64,000 nt of DNA. It comes from Alitta virens (Eukaryota; Annelida; Polychaeta; Phyllodocida; Nereididae). The position numbers were made by a program, and so were the translations under genes. The stretch lies in the NCBI GenBank assembly GCA_932294295.1, contig OW028576.1, forward strand, positions 24,435,227 through 24,499,226, in the 5' to 3' direction. Below are positions 50,201 to 63,670 of the stretch, in pieces; position 1 is the first letter of the stretch; each line of letters opens with the position of its first letter. The notes below the pieces were generated by a model that ran no database searches, was not told the origin of the DNA, and worked only from the letters and a program-made list of their open reading frames with translations.

Positions 50201-51303
50201 CATTGTAATGCAGTCTGTGCATTATGGGGTTAAAGCATTGTGAGATGATGGTGTCTGTGCCTTGTGGGTATCTCTAGAAATTCAGACTAGTAAAGTATTA
50301 TAATACAGTCTGCATTATGGGGCTAAAGTGTTGTGAGATGATGGTGTCTGTACCTTGTGGGTATCTCTAGAAGAGCACAGCAGCAAAGTATTATTAGGCA
50401 AACTGTGCATTATGGGGTTAAAGTGTTGTGAGATGATGGTGTCTGTGCCTTGTGGGTATCTCTAGAAATTCAGACTAGTAAAGTATTATAATACAGTCTG
50501 CATTATGGGGCTAAAGCTATGTGAGATGATGGTGTCTGTGCCTTGTGGGTATCTCTAGAAATTCAGACTAGTAAAGTATTATAATACAGTCTGCATTATG
50601 GGGCTAAAGCTATGTGAGATGATGGTGTCTGTACCTTGTGGGTATCTCTAGACGAGCACAGCAGCAAAGTATTATAAGGCAAACTGTGCATTATGGGGTT
50701 AAAGTGTTGTGAGATGATGGTGTCTGTGCCTTGTGGGTATCTCTAGACGAGCACAGCAGCAAAGTATTATAATGCAGTCTGTGCATTATGGGGTTAAAGT
50801 GTTGTGAGATGATGGTGTCTGTGCCTTGTGGGTATCTCTAGACGAGCACAGCAGCAAAGTATTATAATGCAGTCTGTGCATTATGGGGTTAAAGTGTTGT
50901 GAGATGATGGTGTCTGTGCCTTGTGGGTATCTCTAGACGAGCACAGCAGCAAAGTATTATAATGCAGTCTGTGCATTATGGGGTTAAAGTGTTGTGAGAT
51001 GATGGTGTCTGTGCCTTGTGGGTATCTCTAGACGAGCACAGCGCAAAGTATTATAGGGCAAACTGTGCATTATGGGGTTAAAGTGTTGTGAGATGATGGT
51101 GTCTGTGCCTTGTGGGTATCTCTAGACGAGCACAGCAGCAAAGTATTATAGGGCAAACTGTGCATTATGGGGTTAAAGTGTTGTGAGATGATGGTGTCTG
51201 TGCCTTGTGGGTATCTCTAGACGAGCACAGCAGCAAAGTGTTATAATGCAGTCTGTGCATTATGAGGTTAAAGTGTTGTGAGATGATGGTGTCTGTGCCT
51301 TAT

Positions 51304-53718
51304 GGGCATCTCTAGAACAGCACAGCAGCAAAGCATTATAATGCAGTCTGTGCATTATGGGGTTAAGCCATTGTAGAATGATGGTGTCTGTGCCTTGTGG
51401 GTATCTCTAGATGAGCACAGCAGCAAAGCAGTATAATGCAGTCTGTGCATTATGGGGTTAAAGCATTGTGAGATGATGGTGTCTGAGCCTCGTGGGTATC
51501 TCTAGAAATCAGACTAGTAAAGTATTATAATACAGTCTGCATTATGGGGCTAAAGCTATGTGAGATGATGGTGTCTGTACCTTGTGGGTATCTCTAGAAG
51601 AGCACAGCAGCAAAGTATTATAAGGCAAACTGTGCATTATGGGGTTAATGTGCTGTGAGATGATGGTGTCTGTGCCTTGTGGGTATCTCTAGACGAGCAC
51701 AGCAGCAAAGTATTATAATGCAGTCTGTGCATTATGGGGTTAAAGTGTTGTGAGATGATGGTGTCTGTGCCTTGTGGGTATCTCTAGAAGAGCACAGCAG
51801 CAAAGCATTATAATGCAGTCTGTGCATTATGGGGTTAAAGCATTGTGAGATGATGGTGTCTGTGCCTTGTGGGTATCTCTAGAAATTCAGACTAGTAAAG
51901 TATTATAATACAGTCTGCATTATGGGGCTAAAGTGTTGTGAGATGATGGTGTCTGTACCTTGTGGGTATCTCTAGAAGAGCACAGCAGCAAAGTATTATT
52001 AGGCAAACTGTGCATTATGGGGTTAAAGTGTTGTGAGATGATGGTGTCTGTGCCTTGTGGGTATCTCTAGAAATTCAGACTAGTAAAGTATTATAATACA
52101 GTCTGCATTATGGGGCTAAAGCTATGTGAGATGATGGTGTCTGTGCCTTGTGGGTATCTCTAGAAATTCAGACTAGTAAAGTATTATAATACAGTCTGCA
52201 TTATGGGGCTAAAGCTATGTGAGATGATGGTGTCTGTACCTTGTGGGTATCTCTAGAAGAACACAGCAGCAAAGTATTATAAGGCAAACTGTGCATTATG
52301 GGGTTAAAGTGTTGTGAGATGATGGTGTCTGTGCCTTGTGGGTATCTCTAGACGAGCACAGCAGCAAAGTATTATAATGCAGTCTGTGCATTATGGGGTT
52401 GAAGTGTTGTGAGATGATGGTGTCTGTGCCTTGTGGGTATCTCTAGAAGAGCACAGCAGCAAAGCATTATAATGCAGTCTGTGCATTATGGGGTTAAAGC
52501 ATTGTGAGATGATGGTGTCTGTGCCTTGTGGGTATCTCTAGAAATTCAGACTAGTAAAGTATTATAATACAGTCTGCATTATGGGGCTAAAGCTATGTGA
52601 GATGATGGTGTCTGTACCTTTTGGGTATCTCTAGAAGAGCACAGCAGCAAAGTATTTTAAGGCAAACTGTGCATTATGGGGTAAAAGTGTTGTGAGATGA
52701 TGGTGTCTGTGCCTTGTGGGTATCTCTAGAAATTCAGACTAGTAAAGTACTATAATACAGTCTGCATTATGGGGCTAAAGCTATGTGAGATGATGGTGTC
52801 TGTGCCTTGTGGGCATCTCTAGAACAGCACAGCAGCAAAGCATTGTAAAGCAGTCTGTGCATTATGGGGTTCAAGCATTGTGAGATGATGGTGTCTGTGC
52901 CTTGTGGGTATCTCTAGAAATTCAGACTAGTAAAGTATTATAATACAGTCTGTGCATTATGGGGCTAAAGCTATGTGAGATGATGGTGTCTGTACCTTTT
53001 GGGTATCTCTAGAAGAGCACAGCAGCAAAGTATTATAAGGCAAACTGTGCATTATGGGGTTAAAGTGTTGTGAGATGATGGTGTCTGTGCCTTGTGGGTA
53101 TCTCTAGACGAGCACAGCAGCAAAGTATTATAATGCAGTCTGTGCATTATGGGGTTAAAGTGTTGTGAGATGATGGTGTCTGTGCCTTGTGGGTATCTCT
53201 AGACGAGCACAGCAGCAAAGTATTATAATGCAGTCTGTGCATTATGGGGTTAAAGTGTTGTGAGATGATGGTGTCTGTGCCTTGTGGGTATCTCTAGACG
53301 ATCACAGCAGCAAAGTATTATAATGCAGTCTGTGCATTATGGGGTTAAAGTGTTGTGAGATGATGGTGTCTGTGCCTTGTGGGTATCTCTAGACGAGCAC
53401 AGCAGCAAAGTATTATAATGCAGTCTGTGCATTATGGGGTTAAAGTGTTGTGAGATGATGGTGTCTGTGCCTTGTGGGTATCTCTAGACGAGCACAGCAG
53501 CAAAGTATTATAATGCAGTCTGTGCATTATGGGGTTAAAGTGTTGTAAGATGATGGTGTCTGTGCCTTGTGGGTATCTCTAGACGAGCACAGCAGCAAAG
53601 TATTATAATGCAGTCTGTGCATTATGGGGTTAAAGTGTTGTGAGATGATGGTGTCTGTGCCTTGTGGGTATCTCTAGACGAGCACAGCAGCAAAGTATTA
53701 TAATGCAGTCTGTGCATT
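51304..53718. repeat. 2.4-kb block, copy 1 of a duplication 4163 bp apart
   Basis: Landmark set 1 (51304), set 2 (52811), the rare cgatcacagcag monomer (53299) and tgttgtaaga (53541) each recur 4163 bp downstream. The match breaks near 53720 at ggggttgaag. Confidence 0.75.
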
Positions 53719-55466
53719 ATGGGGTTGAAGTGTTGTGAGATGATGGTGTCTGTGCCTTGTGGGTATCTCTAGAAGAGCACAGCAGCAAAGCATTATAATG
53801 CAGTCTGTGCATTATGGGGTTAAAGCATTGTGAGATGATGGTGTCTGTGCCTTGTGGGTATCTCTAGAAATTCAGACTAGTAAAGTATTATAATACAGTC
53901 TGCATTATGGGGCTAAAGCTATGTGAGATGATGGTGTCTGTACCTTTTGGGTATCTCTAGAAGAGCACAGCAGCAAAGTATTTTAAGGCAAACTGTGCAT
54001 TATGGGGTAAAAGTGTTGTGAGATGATGGTGTCTGTGCCTTGTGGGTATCTCTAGAAATTCAGACTAGTAAAGTATTATAATACAGTCTGCATTATGGGG
54101 CTAAAGCTATGTGAGATGATGGTGTCTGTGCCTTGTGGGCATCTCTAGAACAGCACAGCAGCAAAGCATTGTAAAGCAGTCTGTGCATTATGGGGTTCAA
54201 GCATTGTGAGATGATGGTGTCTGTGCCTTGTGGGTATCTCTAGAAATTCAGACTAGTAAAGTATTATAATACAGTCTGTGCATTATGGGGCTAAAGCTAT
54301 GTGAGATGATGGTGTCTGTACCTTTTGGGTATCTCTAGAAGAGCACAGCAGCAAAGTATTATAAGGCAAACTGTGCATTATGGGGTTAAAGTGTTGTGAG
54401 ATGATGGTGTCTGTGCCTTGTGGGTATCTCTAGAAGAGCACAGCAGCAAAGTATTATAATGCAGTCTGTGCATTATGGGGTTAAAGTGTTGTGAGATGAT
54501 GGTGTCTCTGCCTTGTGGGTATCTCTAGACAAGCACAGCAGCAAAGTATTATAATGCAGTCTGTGCATTATGGGGTTAAAGTGTTGTAAGATGATGGTGT
54601 CTGTGCCTTGTGGGTATCTCTAGACGAGCACAGCAGCAAAGTATTATAATGCAGTCTGTGCATTATGGGGTTAAAGTGTTGTGAGATGATGGTGTCTGTG
54701 CCTTGTGGGTATCTCTAGACGAGCACAGCAGCAAAGTATTATAATGCAGTCTGTGCATTATGGGGTTAAAGTGTTGTGAGATGATGGTGTCTGTGCCTTG
54801 TGGGTATCTCTAGACGAGCACAGCAGCAAAGTATTATAATGCAGTCTGTGCATTATGGGGTAAAAGTGTTGTGAGATGATGGTGTCTGTGCCTTGTGGGT
54901 ATCTCTAGACGAGCACAGCAGCAAAGTATTATAATGCAGTCTGTGCATTATGGGGTTAAAGTGTTGTGAGATGATGGTGTCTGTGCCTTGTGGGTATCTC
55001 TAGACGAGCACAGCAGCAAAGTATTATAATGCAGTCTGTGCATTATGGGGTTAAAGTGTTGTGAGATGATGGTGTCTGTGCCTTGTGGGTATCTCTAGAC
55101 GAGCACAGCAGCAAAGTATTATAATGCAGTCTGTGCATTATGGGGTTAAAGTGTTGTGAGATGATGGTGTCTGTGCCTTGTGGGTATCTCTAGACGAGCA
55201 CAGCAGCAAAGTATTATAATGCAGTCTGTGCATTATGGGGTTAAAGTGTTGTGAGATGATGGTGTCTGGGCCTTGTGGGTATCTCTAGTTGAGCACAGCA
55301 GCAAAGTATTATAATGCAGTCTGTGCATTATGGGGTTAAAGTGTTGTGAGATGATGGTGTCTGTGCCTTGTGGGTATCTCTAGACGAGCACAGCAGCAAA
55401 GTATTATAATGCAGTCTGTGCATTATGGGGTTAAAGTGTTGTGAGATGATGGTGTCTGTGCCTTGT

Positions 55467-57881
55467 GGGCATCTCTAGAACAGCACAGCAGCAAAGCATT
55501 ATAATGCAGTCTGTGCATTATGGGGTTAAGCCATTGTAGAATGATGGTGTCTGTGCCTTGTGGGTATCTCTAGATGAGCACAGCAGCAAAGCAGTATAAT
55601 GCAGTCTGTGCATTATGGGGTTAAAGCATTGTGAGATGATGGTGTCTGAGCCTCGTGGGTATCTCTAGAAATCAGACTAGTAAAGTATTATAATACAGTC
55701 TGCATTATGGGGCTAAAGCTATGTGAGATGATGGTGTCTGTACCTTGTGGGTATCTCTAGAAGAGCACAGCAGCAAAGTATTATAAGGCAAACTGTGCAT
55801 TATGGGGTTAAAGTGCTGTGAGATGATGGTGTCTGTGCCTTGTGGGTATCTCTAGACGAGCACAGCAGCAAAGTATTATAATGCAGTCTGTGCATTATGG
55901 GGTTAAAGTGTTGTGAGATGATGGTGTCTGTGCCTTGTGGGTATCTCTAGAAGAGCACAGCAGCAAAGCATTGTAATGCAGTCTGTGCATTATGGGGTTA
56001 AAGCATTGTGAGATGATGGTGTCTGTGCCTTGTGGGTATCTCTAGAAATTCAGACTAGTAAAGTATTATAATACAGTCTGCATTATGGGGCTAAAGTGTT
56101 GTGAGATGATGGTGTCTGTACCTTGTGGGTATCTCTAGAAGAGCACAGCAGCAAAGTATTATTAGGCAAACTGTGCATTATGGGGTTAAAGTGTTGTGAG
56201 ATGATGGTGTCTGTGCCTTGTGGGTATCTCTAGAAATTCAGACTAGTAAAGTATTATAATACAGTCTGCATTATGGGGCTAAAGCTATGTGAGATGATGG
56301 TGTCTGTGCCTTGTGGGTATCTCTAGAAATTCAGACTAGTAAAGTATTATAATACAGTCTGCATTATGGGGCTAAAGCTATGTGAGATGATGGTGTCTGT
56401 ACCTTGTGGGTATCTCTAGAAGAACACAGCAGCAAAGTATTATAAGGCAAACTGTGCATTATGGGGTTAAAGTGTTGTGAGATGATGGTGTCTGTGCCTT
56501 GTGGGTATCTCTAGACGAGCACAGCAGCAAAGTATTATAATGCAGTCTGTGCATTATGGGGTTGAAGTGTTGTGAGATGATGGTGTCTGTGCCTTGTGGG
56601 TATCTCTAGAAGAGCACAGCAGCAAAGCATTATAATGCAGTCTGTGCATTATGGGGTTAAAGCATTGTGAGATGATGGTGTCTGTGCCTTGTGGGTATCT
56701 CTAGAAATTCAGACTAGTAAAGTATTATAATACAGTCTGCATTATGGGGCTAAAGCTATGTGAGATGATGGTGTCTGTACCTTTTGGGTATCTCTAGAAG
56801 AGCACAGCAGCAAAGTATTTTAAGGCAAACTGTGCATTATGGGGTAAAAGTGTTGTGAGATGATGGTGTCTGTGCCTTGTGGGTATCTCTAGAAATTCAG
56901 ACTAGTAAAGTACTATAATACAGTCTGCATTATGGGGCTAAAGCTATGTGAGATGATGGTGTCTGTGCCTTGTGGGCATCTCTAGAACAGCACAGCAGCA
57001 AAGCATTGTAAAGCAGTCTGTGCATTATGGGGTTCAAGCATTGTGAGATGATGGTGTCTGTGCCTTGTGGGTATCTCTAGAAATTCAGACTAGTAAAGTA
57101 TTATAATACAGTCTGTGCATTATGGGGCTAAAGCTATGTGAGATGATGGTGTCTGTACCTTTTGGGTATCTCTAGAAGAGCACAGCAGCAAAGTATTATA
57201 AGGCAAACTGTGCATTATGGGGTTAAAGTGTTGTGAGATGATGGTGTCTGTGCCTTGTGGGTATCTCTAGACGAGCACAGCAGCAAAGTATTATAATGCA
57301 GTCTGTGCATTATGGGGTTAAAGTGTTGTGAGATGATGGTGTCTGTGCCTTGTGGGTATCTCTAGACGAGCACAGCAGCAAAGTATTATAATGCAGTCTG
57401 TGCATTATGGGGTTAAAGTGTTGTGAGATGATGGTGTCTGTGCATTGTGAGTATCTCTAGACGATCACAGCAGCAAAGTATTATAATGCAGTCTGTGCAT
57501 TATGGGGTTAAAGTGTTGTGAGATGATGGTGTCTGTGCCTTGTGGGTATCTCTAGACGAGCACAGCAGCAAAGTATTATAATGCAGTCTGTGCATTATGG
57601 GGTTAAAGTGTTGTGAGATGATGGTGTCTGTGCCTTGTGGGTATCTCTAGACGAGCACAGCAGCAAAGTATTATAATGCAGTCTGTGCATTATGGGGTTA
57701 AAGTGTTGTAAGATGATGGTGTCTGTGCCTTGTGGGTATCTCTAGACGAGCACAGCAGCAAAGTATTATAATGCAGTCTGTGCATTATGGGGTTAAAGTG
57801 TTGTGAGATGATGGTGTCTGTGCCTTGTGGGTATCTCTAGACGAGCACAGCAGCAAAGTATTATAATGCAGTCTGTGCATT
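55467..57881. repeat. 2.4-kb block, copy 2 of a duplication 4163 bp apart
   Basis: Counterpart of 51304-53718, with markers at 55467, 56974, 57462 and 57704. It has its own changes, such as gcattgtaatgcag near 55971 and gtgcattgtgagtat near 57440. Confidence 0.75.
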
Positions 57882-57978
57882 ATGGGGTTAAAGTGTTGTG
57901 AGATGATGGTGTCTGTGCCTTGTGGGTATCTCTAGAAGAACACAGCAGCAAAGTATTATAAGGCAAACTGTGCATTAT

Positions 57979-60900
57979 GAGGTTAAAGTGTTGTGAGATG
58001 ATGGTGTCTGTGCCTTGTGGGTATCTCTAGACGAGCACAGCAGCAAAGTATTATAATGCAGTCTGTGCATTATGGGGTAAAAGTGTTGTGAGATGATGGT
58101 GTCTGTGCCTTGTGGGTATCTCTAGACGAGCACAGCAGCAAAGTATTATAATGCAGTCTGTGCATTATGGGGTTAAAGTGTTGTGAGATGATGGTGTCTG
58201 TGCCTTGTGGGTATCTCTAGACGAGCACAGCAGCAAAGTATTATAATGCAGTCTGTGCATTATGGGGTTAAAGTGTTGTGAGATGATGGTGTCTGTGCCT
58301 TGTGGGTATCTCTAGACGAGCACAGCAGCAAAGTATTATAATGCAGTCTGTGCATTATGGGGTTAAAGTGTTGTGAGATGATGGTGTCTGTGCCTTGTGG
58401 GTATCTCTAGACGAGCACAGCAGCAAAGTATTATAATGCAGTCTGTGCATTATGGGGTTAAAGTGTTGTGAGATGATGGTGTCTGTGCCTTGTGGGTATC
58501 TCTAGTTGAGCACAGCAGCAAAGTATTATAATGCAGTCTGTGCATTATGGGGTTAAAGTGTTGTGAGATGATGGTGTCTGTGCCTTGTGGGTATCTCTAG
58601 ACGAGCACAGCAGCAAAGTATTATAATGCAGTCTGTGCATTATGGGGTTAAAGTGTTGTGAGATGATGGTGTCTGTGCCTTGTGGGTATCTCTAGACGAG
58701 CACAGCAGCAAAGTATTATAATGCAGTCTGTGCATTATGGGGTTAAAGTGTTGTGAGATGATGGTGTCTGTGCCTTGTGGGTATCTCTAGACGAGCACAG
58801 CAGCAAAGTATTATAATGCAGTCTGTGCATTATGGGGTTAAAGTGTTGTGAGATGATGGTGTCTGTGCCTTGTGGGTATCTCTAGACGAGCACAGCAGCA
58901 AAGTATTATAATGCAGTCTGTGCATTATGGGGTTAAAGTGTTGTGAGATGATGGTGTCTGTGCCTTGTGGGTATCTCTAGACGAGCACAGCAGCAAAGTA
59001 TTATAATGCAGTCTGTGCATTATGGGGTTAAAGTGTTGTGAGATGATGGTGTCTGTGCCTTGTGGGTATCTCTAGACGAGCACAGCAGCAAAGTATTATA
59101 ATGCAGTCTGTGCATTATGGGGTTAAAGTGTTGTGAGATGATGGTGTCTGTGCCTTGTGGTTATCTCTAGACGAGCACAGCAGCAAAGTATTATAATGCA
59201 GTCTGTGCATTATGGGGTTAAAGTGTTGTGAGATGATGGTGTCTGTGCCTTGTGGGTATCTCTAGACGAGCACAGCAGCAAAGTATTATAGGGCAAACTG
59301 TGCATTATGGGGTTAAAGTGTTGTGAGATGATGGTGTCTGTGCCTTGTGGGTATCTCTAGACGAGCACAGCAGCAAAGTATTATAATGCAGTCTGTGCAT
59401 TATGGGGTTAAAGTGTTGTGAGATGATGGTGTCTGTGCCTTGTGGGCATCTCTAGAACAGCACAGCAGCAAAGCATTATAATGCAGTCTGTGCATTATGG
59501 GGTTAGGCCATTGTAGAATGATGGTGTCTGTGCCTTGTGGGTATCTCTAGATGAGCACAGCAGCAAAGCAGTATAATGCAGTCTGTGCATTATGGGGTTA
59601 AAGCATTGTGAGTTGATGGTGTCTGTACCTTGTGGGTATCTCTAGACGAGCACAGCAGCAAAGTATTATAGGGCAAACTGTGCATTATGGGGTTAAAGTG
59701 TTGTGAGATGATGGTGTCTGTGCCTTGTGGGTATCTCTAGACGAGCACAGCAGCAAAGTATTATAATGCAGTCTGTGCATTATGGGGTTAAAGTGTTGTG
59801 AGATGATGGTGTCTGTGCCTTGTGGGTATCTCTAGACGAGCACAGCAGCAAAGTATTATAATGCAGTCTGTGCATTATGGGGTTAAAGTGTTGTGAGATG
59901 ATGGTGTCTGTGCCTTGTGGGTATCTCTAGAAGAACACAGCAGCAAAGTATTATAAGGCAAACTGTGCATTATGAGGTTAAAGTGTTGTGAGATGATGGT
60001 GTCTGTGCCTTGTGGGTATCTCTAGACGAGCACAGCAGCAAAGTATTATAATGCAGTCTGTGCATTATGGGGTAAAAGTGTTGTGAGATGATGGTGTCTG
60101 TGCCTTGTGGGTATCTCTAGACGAGCACAGCAGCAAAGTATTATAATGCAGTCTGTGCATTATGGGGTTAAAGTGTTGTGAGATGATGGTGTCTGTGCCT
60201 TGTGGGTATCTCTAGACGAGCACAGCAGCAAAGTATTATAATGCAGTCTGTGCATTATGGGGTTAAAGTGTTGTGAGATGATGGTGTCTGTGCCTTGTGG
60301 GTATCTCTAGACGAGCACAGCAGCAAAGTATTATAATGCAGTCTGTGCATTATGGGGTTAAAGTGTTGTGAGATGATGGTGTCTGTGCCTTGTGGGTATC
60401 TCTAGTTGAGCACAGCAGCAAAGTATTATAATGCAGTCTGTGCATTATGGGGTTAAAGTGTTGTGAGATGATGGTGTCTGTGCCTTGTGGGTATCTCTAG
60501 ACGAGCACAGCAGCAAAGTATTATAATGCAGTCTGTGCATTATGGGGTTAAAGTGTTGTGAGATGATGGTGTCTGTGCCTTGTGGGTATCTCTAGACGAG
60601 CACAGCAGCAAAGTATTATAATGCAGTCTGTGCATTATGGGGTTAAAGTGTTGTGAGATGATGGTGTCTGTGCCTTGTGGGTATCTCTAGACGAGCACAG
60701 CAGCAAAGTATTATAATGCAGTCTGTGCATTATGGGGTTAAAGTGTTGTGAGATGATGGTGTCTGTGCCTTGTGGGTATCTCTAGACGAGCACAGCAGCA
60801 AAGTATTATAATGCAGTCTGTGCATTATGGGGTTAAAGTGTTGTGAGATGATGGTGTCTGTGCCTTGTGGGTATCTCTAGACGAGCACAGCAGCAAAGTA

Positions 60901-63670
60901 TTATAATGCAGTCTGTGCATTATGGGGTTAAAGTGTTGTGAGATGATGGTGTCTGTGCCTTGTGGGTATCTCTAGACGAGCACAGCAGCAAAGTATTATA
61001 ATGCAGTCTGTGCATTATGGGGTTAAAGTGTTGTGAGATGATGGTGTCTGTGCCTTGTGGGTATCTCTAGACGAGCACAGCAGCAAAGTATTATAATGCA
61101 GTCTGTGCATTATGGGGTTAAAGTGTTGTGAGATGATGGTGTCTGTGCCTTGTGGGTATCTCTAGACGAGCACAGCAGCAAAGTATTATAATGCAGTCTG
61201 TGCATTATGGGGTTAAAGTGTTGTGAGATGATGGTGTCTGTGCCTTGTGGTTATCTCTAGACGAGCACAGCAGCAAAGTATTATAATGCAGTCTGTGCAT
61301 TATGGGGTTAAAGTGTTGTGAGATGATGGTGTCTGTGCCTTGTGGGTATCTCTAGACGAGCACAGCAGCAAAGTATTATAGGGCAAACTGTGCATTATGG
61401 GGTTAAAGTGTTGTGAGATGATGGTGTCTGTGCCTTGTGGGTATCTCTAGACGAGCACAGCAGCAAAGTATTATAATGCAGTCTGTGCATTATGGGGTTA
61501 AAGTGTTGTGAGATGATGGTGTCTGTGCCTTGTGGGTATCTCTAGACGAGCACAGCAGCAAAGTATTATAATGCAGTCTGTGCATTATGGGGTTAAAGTG
61601 TTGTGAGATGATGGTGTCTGTGCCTTGTGGTTATCTCTAGACGAGCACAGCAGCAAAGTATTATAATGCAGTCTGTGCATTATGGGGTTAAAGTGTTGTG
61701 AGATGATGGTGTCTGTGCCTTGTGGGTATCTCTAGACGAGCACAGCAGCAAAGTATTATAGGGCAAACTGTGCATTATGGGGTTAAAGTGTTGTGAGATG
61801 ATGGTGTCTGTGCCTTGTGGGTATCTCTAGACGAGCACAGCAGCAAAGTATTATAATGCAGTCTGTGCATTATGGGGTTAAAGTGTTGTGAGATGATGGT
61901 GTCTGTGCCTTGTGGGCATCTCTAGAACAGCACAGCAGCAAAGCATTATAATGCAGTCTGTGCATTATGGGGTTAAGCCATTGTAGAATGATGGTGTCTG
62001 TGCCTTGTGGGTATCTCTAGATGAGCACAGCAGCAAAGCAGTATAATGCAGTCTGTGCATTATGGGGTTAAAGCATTGTGAGATGATGGTGTCTGAGCCT
62101 CGTGGGTATCTGTAGAAATCAGACTAGTAAAGTATTATAATACAGTCTGCATTATGGGGCTAAAGCTATGTGAGTTGATGGTGTCTGTACCTTGTGGGTA
62201 TCTCTAGACGAGCACAGCAGCAAAGTATTATAGGGCAAACTGTGCATTATGGGGTTAAAGTGTTGTGAGATGATGGTGTCTGTGCCTTGTGGGTATCTCT
62301 AGACGAGCACAGCAGCAAAGTATTATAATGCAGTCTGTGCATTATGGGGTTAAAGTGTTGTGAGATGATGGTGTCTGTGCCTTGTGGGTATCTCTAGACG
62401 AGCACAGCAGCAAAGTATTATAATGCAGTCTGTGCATTATGGGGTTAAAGTGTTGTGAGATGATGGTGTCTGTGCCTTGTGGGTATCTCTAGAAGAACAC
62501 AGCAGCAAAGTATTATAAGGCAAACTGTGCATTATGAGGTTAAAGTGTTGTGAGATGATGGTGTCTGTGCCTTGTGGGTATCTCTAGACGAGCACAGCAG
62601 CAAAGTATTATAATGCAGTCTGTGCATTATGGGGTAAAAGTGTTGTGAGATGATGGTGTCTGTGCCTTGTGGGTATCTCTAGACGAGCACAGCAGCAAAG
62701 TATTATAATGCAGTCTGTGCATTATGGGGTTAAAGTGTTGTGAGATGATGGTGTCTGTGCCTTGTGGGTATCTCTAGACGAGCACAGCAGCAAAGTATTA
62801 TAATGCAGTCTGTGCATTATGGGGTTAAAGTGTTGTGAGATGATGGTGTCTGTGCCTTGTGGGTATCTCTAGACGAGCACAGCAGCAAAGTATTATAATG
62901 CAGTCTGTGCATTATGGGGTTAAAGTGTTGTGAGATGATGGTGTCTGTGCCTTGTGGGTATCTCTAGTTGAGCACAGCAGCAAAGTATTATAATGCAGTC
63001 TGTGCATTATGGGGTTAAAGTGTTGTGAGATGATGGTGTCTGTGCCTTGTGGGTATCTCTAGACGAGCACAGCAGCAAAGTATTATAATGCAGTCTGTGC
63101 ATTATGGGGTTAAAGTGTTGTGAGATGATGGTGTCTGTGCCTTGTGGGTATCTCTAGACGAGCACAGCAGCAAAGTATTATAATGCAGTCTGTGCATTAT
63201 GGGGTTAAAGTGTTGTGAGATGATGGTGTCTGTGCCTTGTGGGTATCTCTAGACGAGCACAGCAGCAAAGTATTATAATGCAGTCTGTGCATTATGGGGT
63301 TAAAGTGTTGTGAGATGATGGTGTCTGTGCCTTGTGGGTATCTCTAGACGAGCACAGCAGCAAAGTATTATAATGCAGTCTGTGCATTATGGGGTTAAAG
63401 TGTTGTGAGATGATGGTGTCTGTGCCTGGTGGGTATCTCTAGACGAGCACAGCAGCAAAGTATTATAATGCAGTCTGTGCATTATGGGGTTAAAGTGTTG
63501 TGAGATGATGGTGTCTGTGCCTTGTGGGTATCTCTAGACGAGCACAGCAGCAAAGTATTATAATGCAGTCTGTGCATTATGGGGTTAAAGTGTTGTGAGA
63601 TGATGGTGTCTGTGCCTTGTGGGTATCTCTAGACGAGCACAGCAGCAAAGTATTATAATGCAGTCTGTGC
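57979..63670. repeat. Run of young higher-order copies at the right end
   Basis: A rare cattatgaggtta monomer followed by cattatggggtaaaag and later tctctagttgagc occurs with its set at 57979, 59974 and 62536 (and earlier at 49561). The rare ggttatctctag mutation is at 59161, 61251 and 61631. Spacings of 1995, 2090 and 380 bp are exact multiples of 95 (21, 22 and 4 monomers). The 380-bp step is a four-monomer tandem duplication. Confidence 0.75.
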
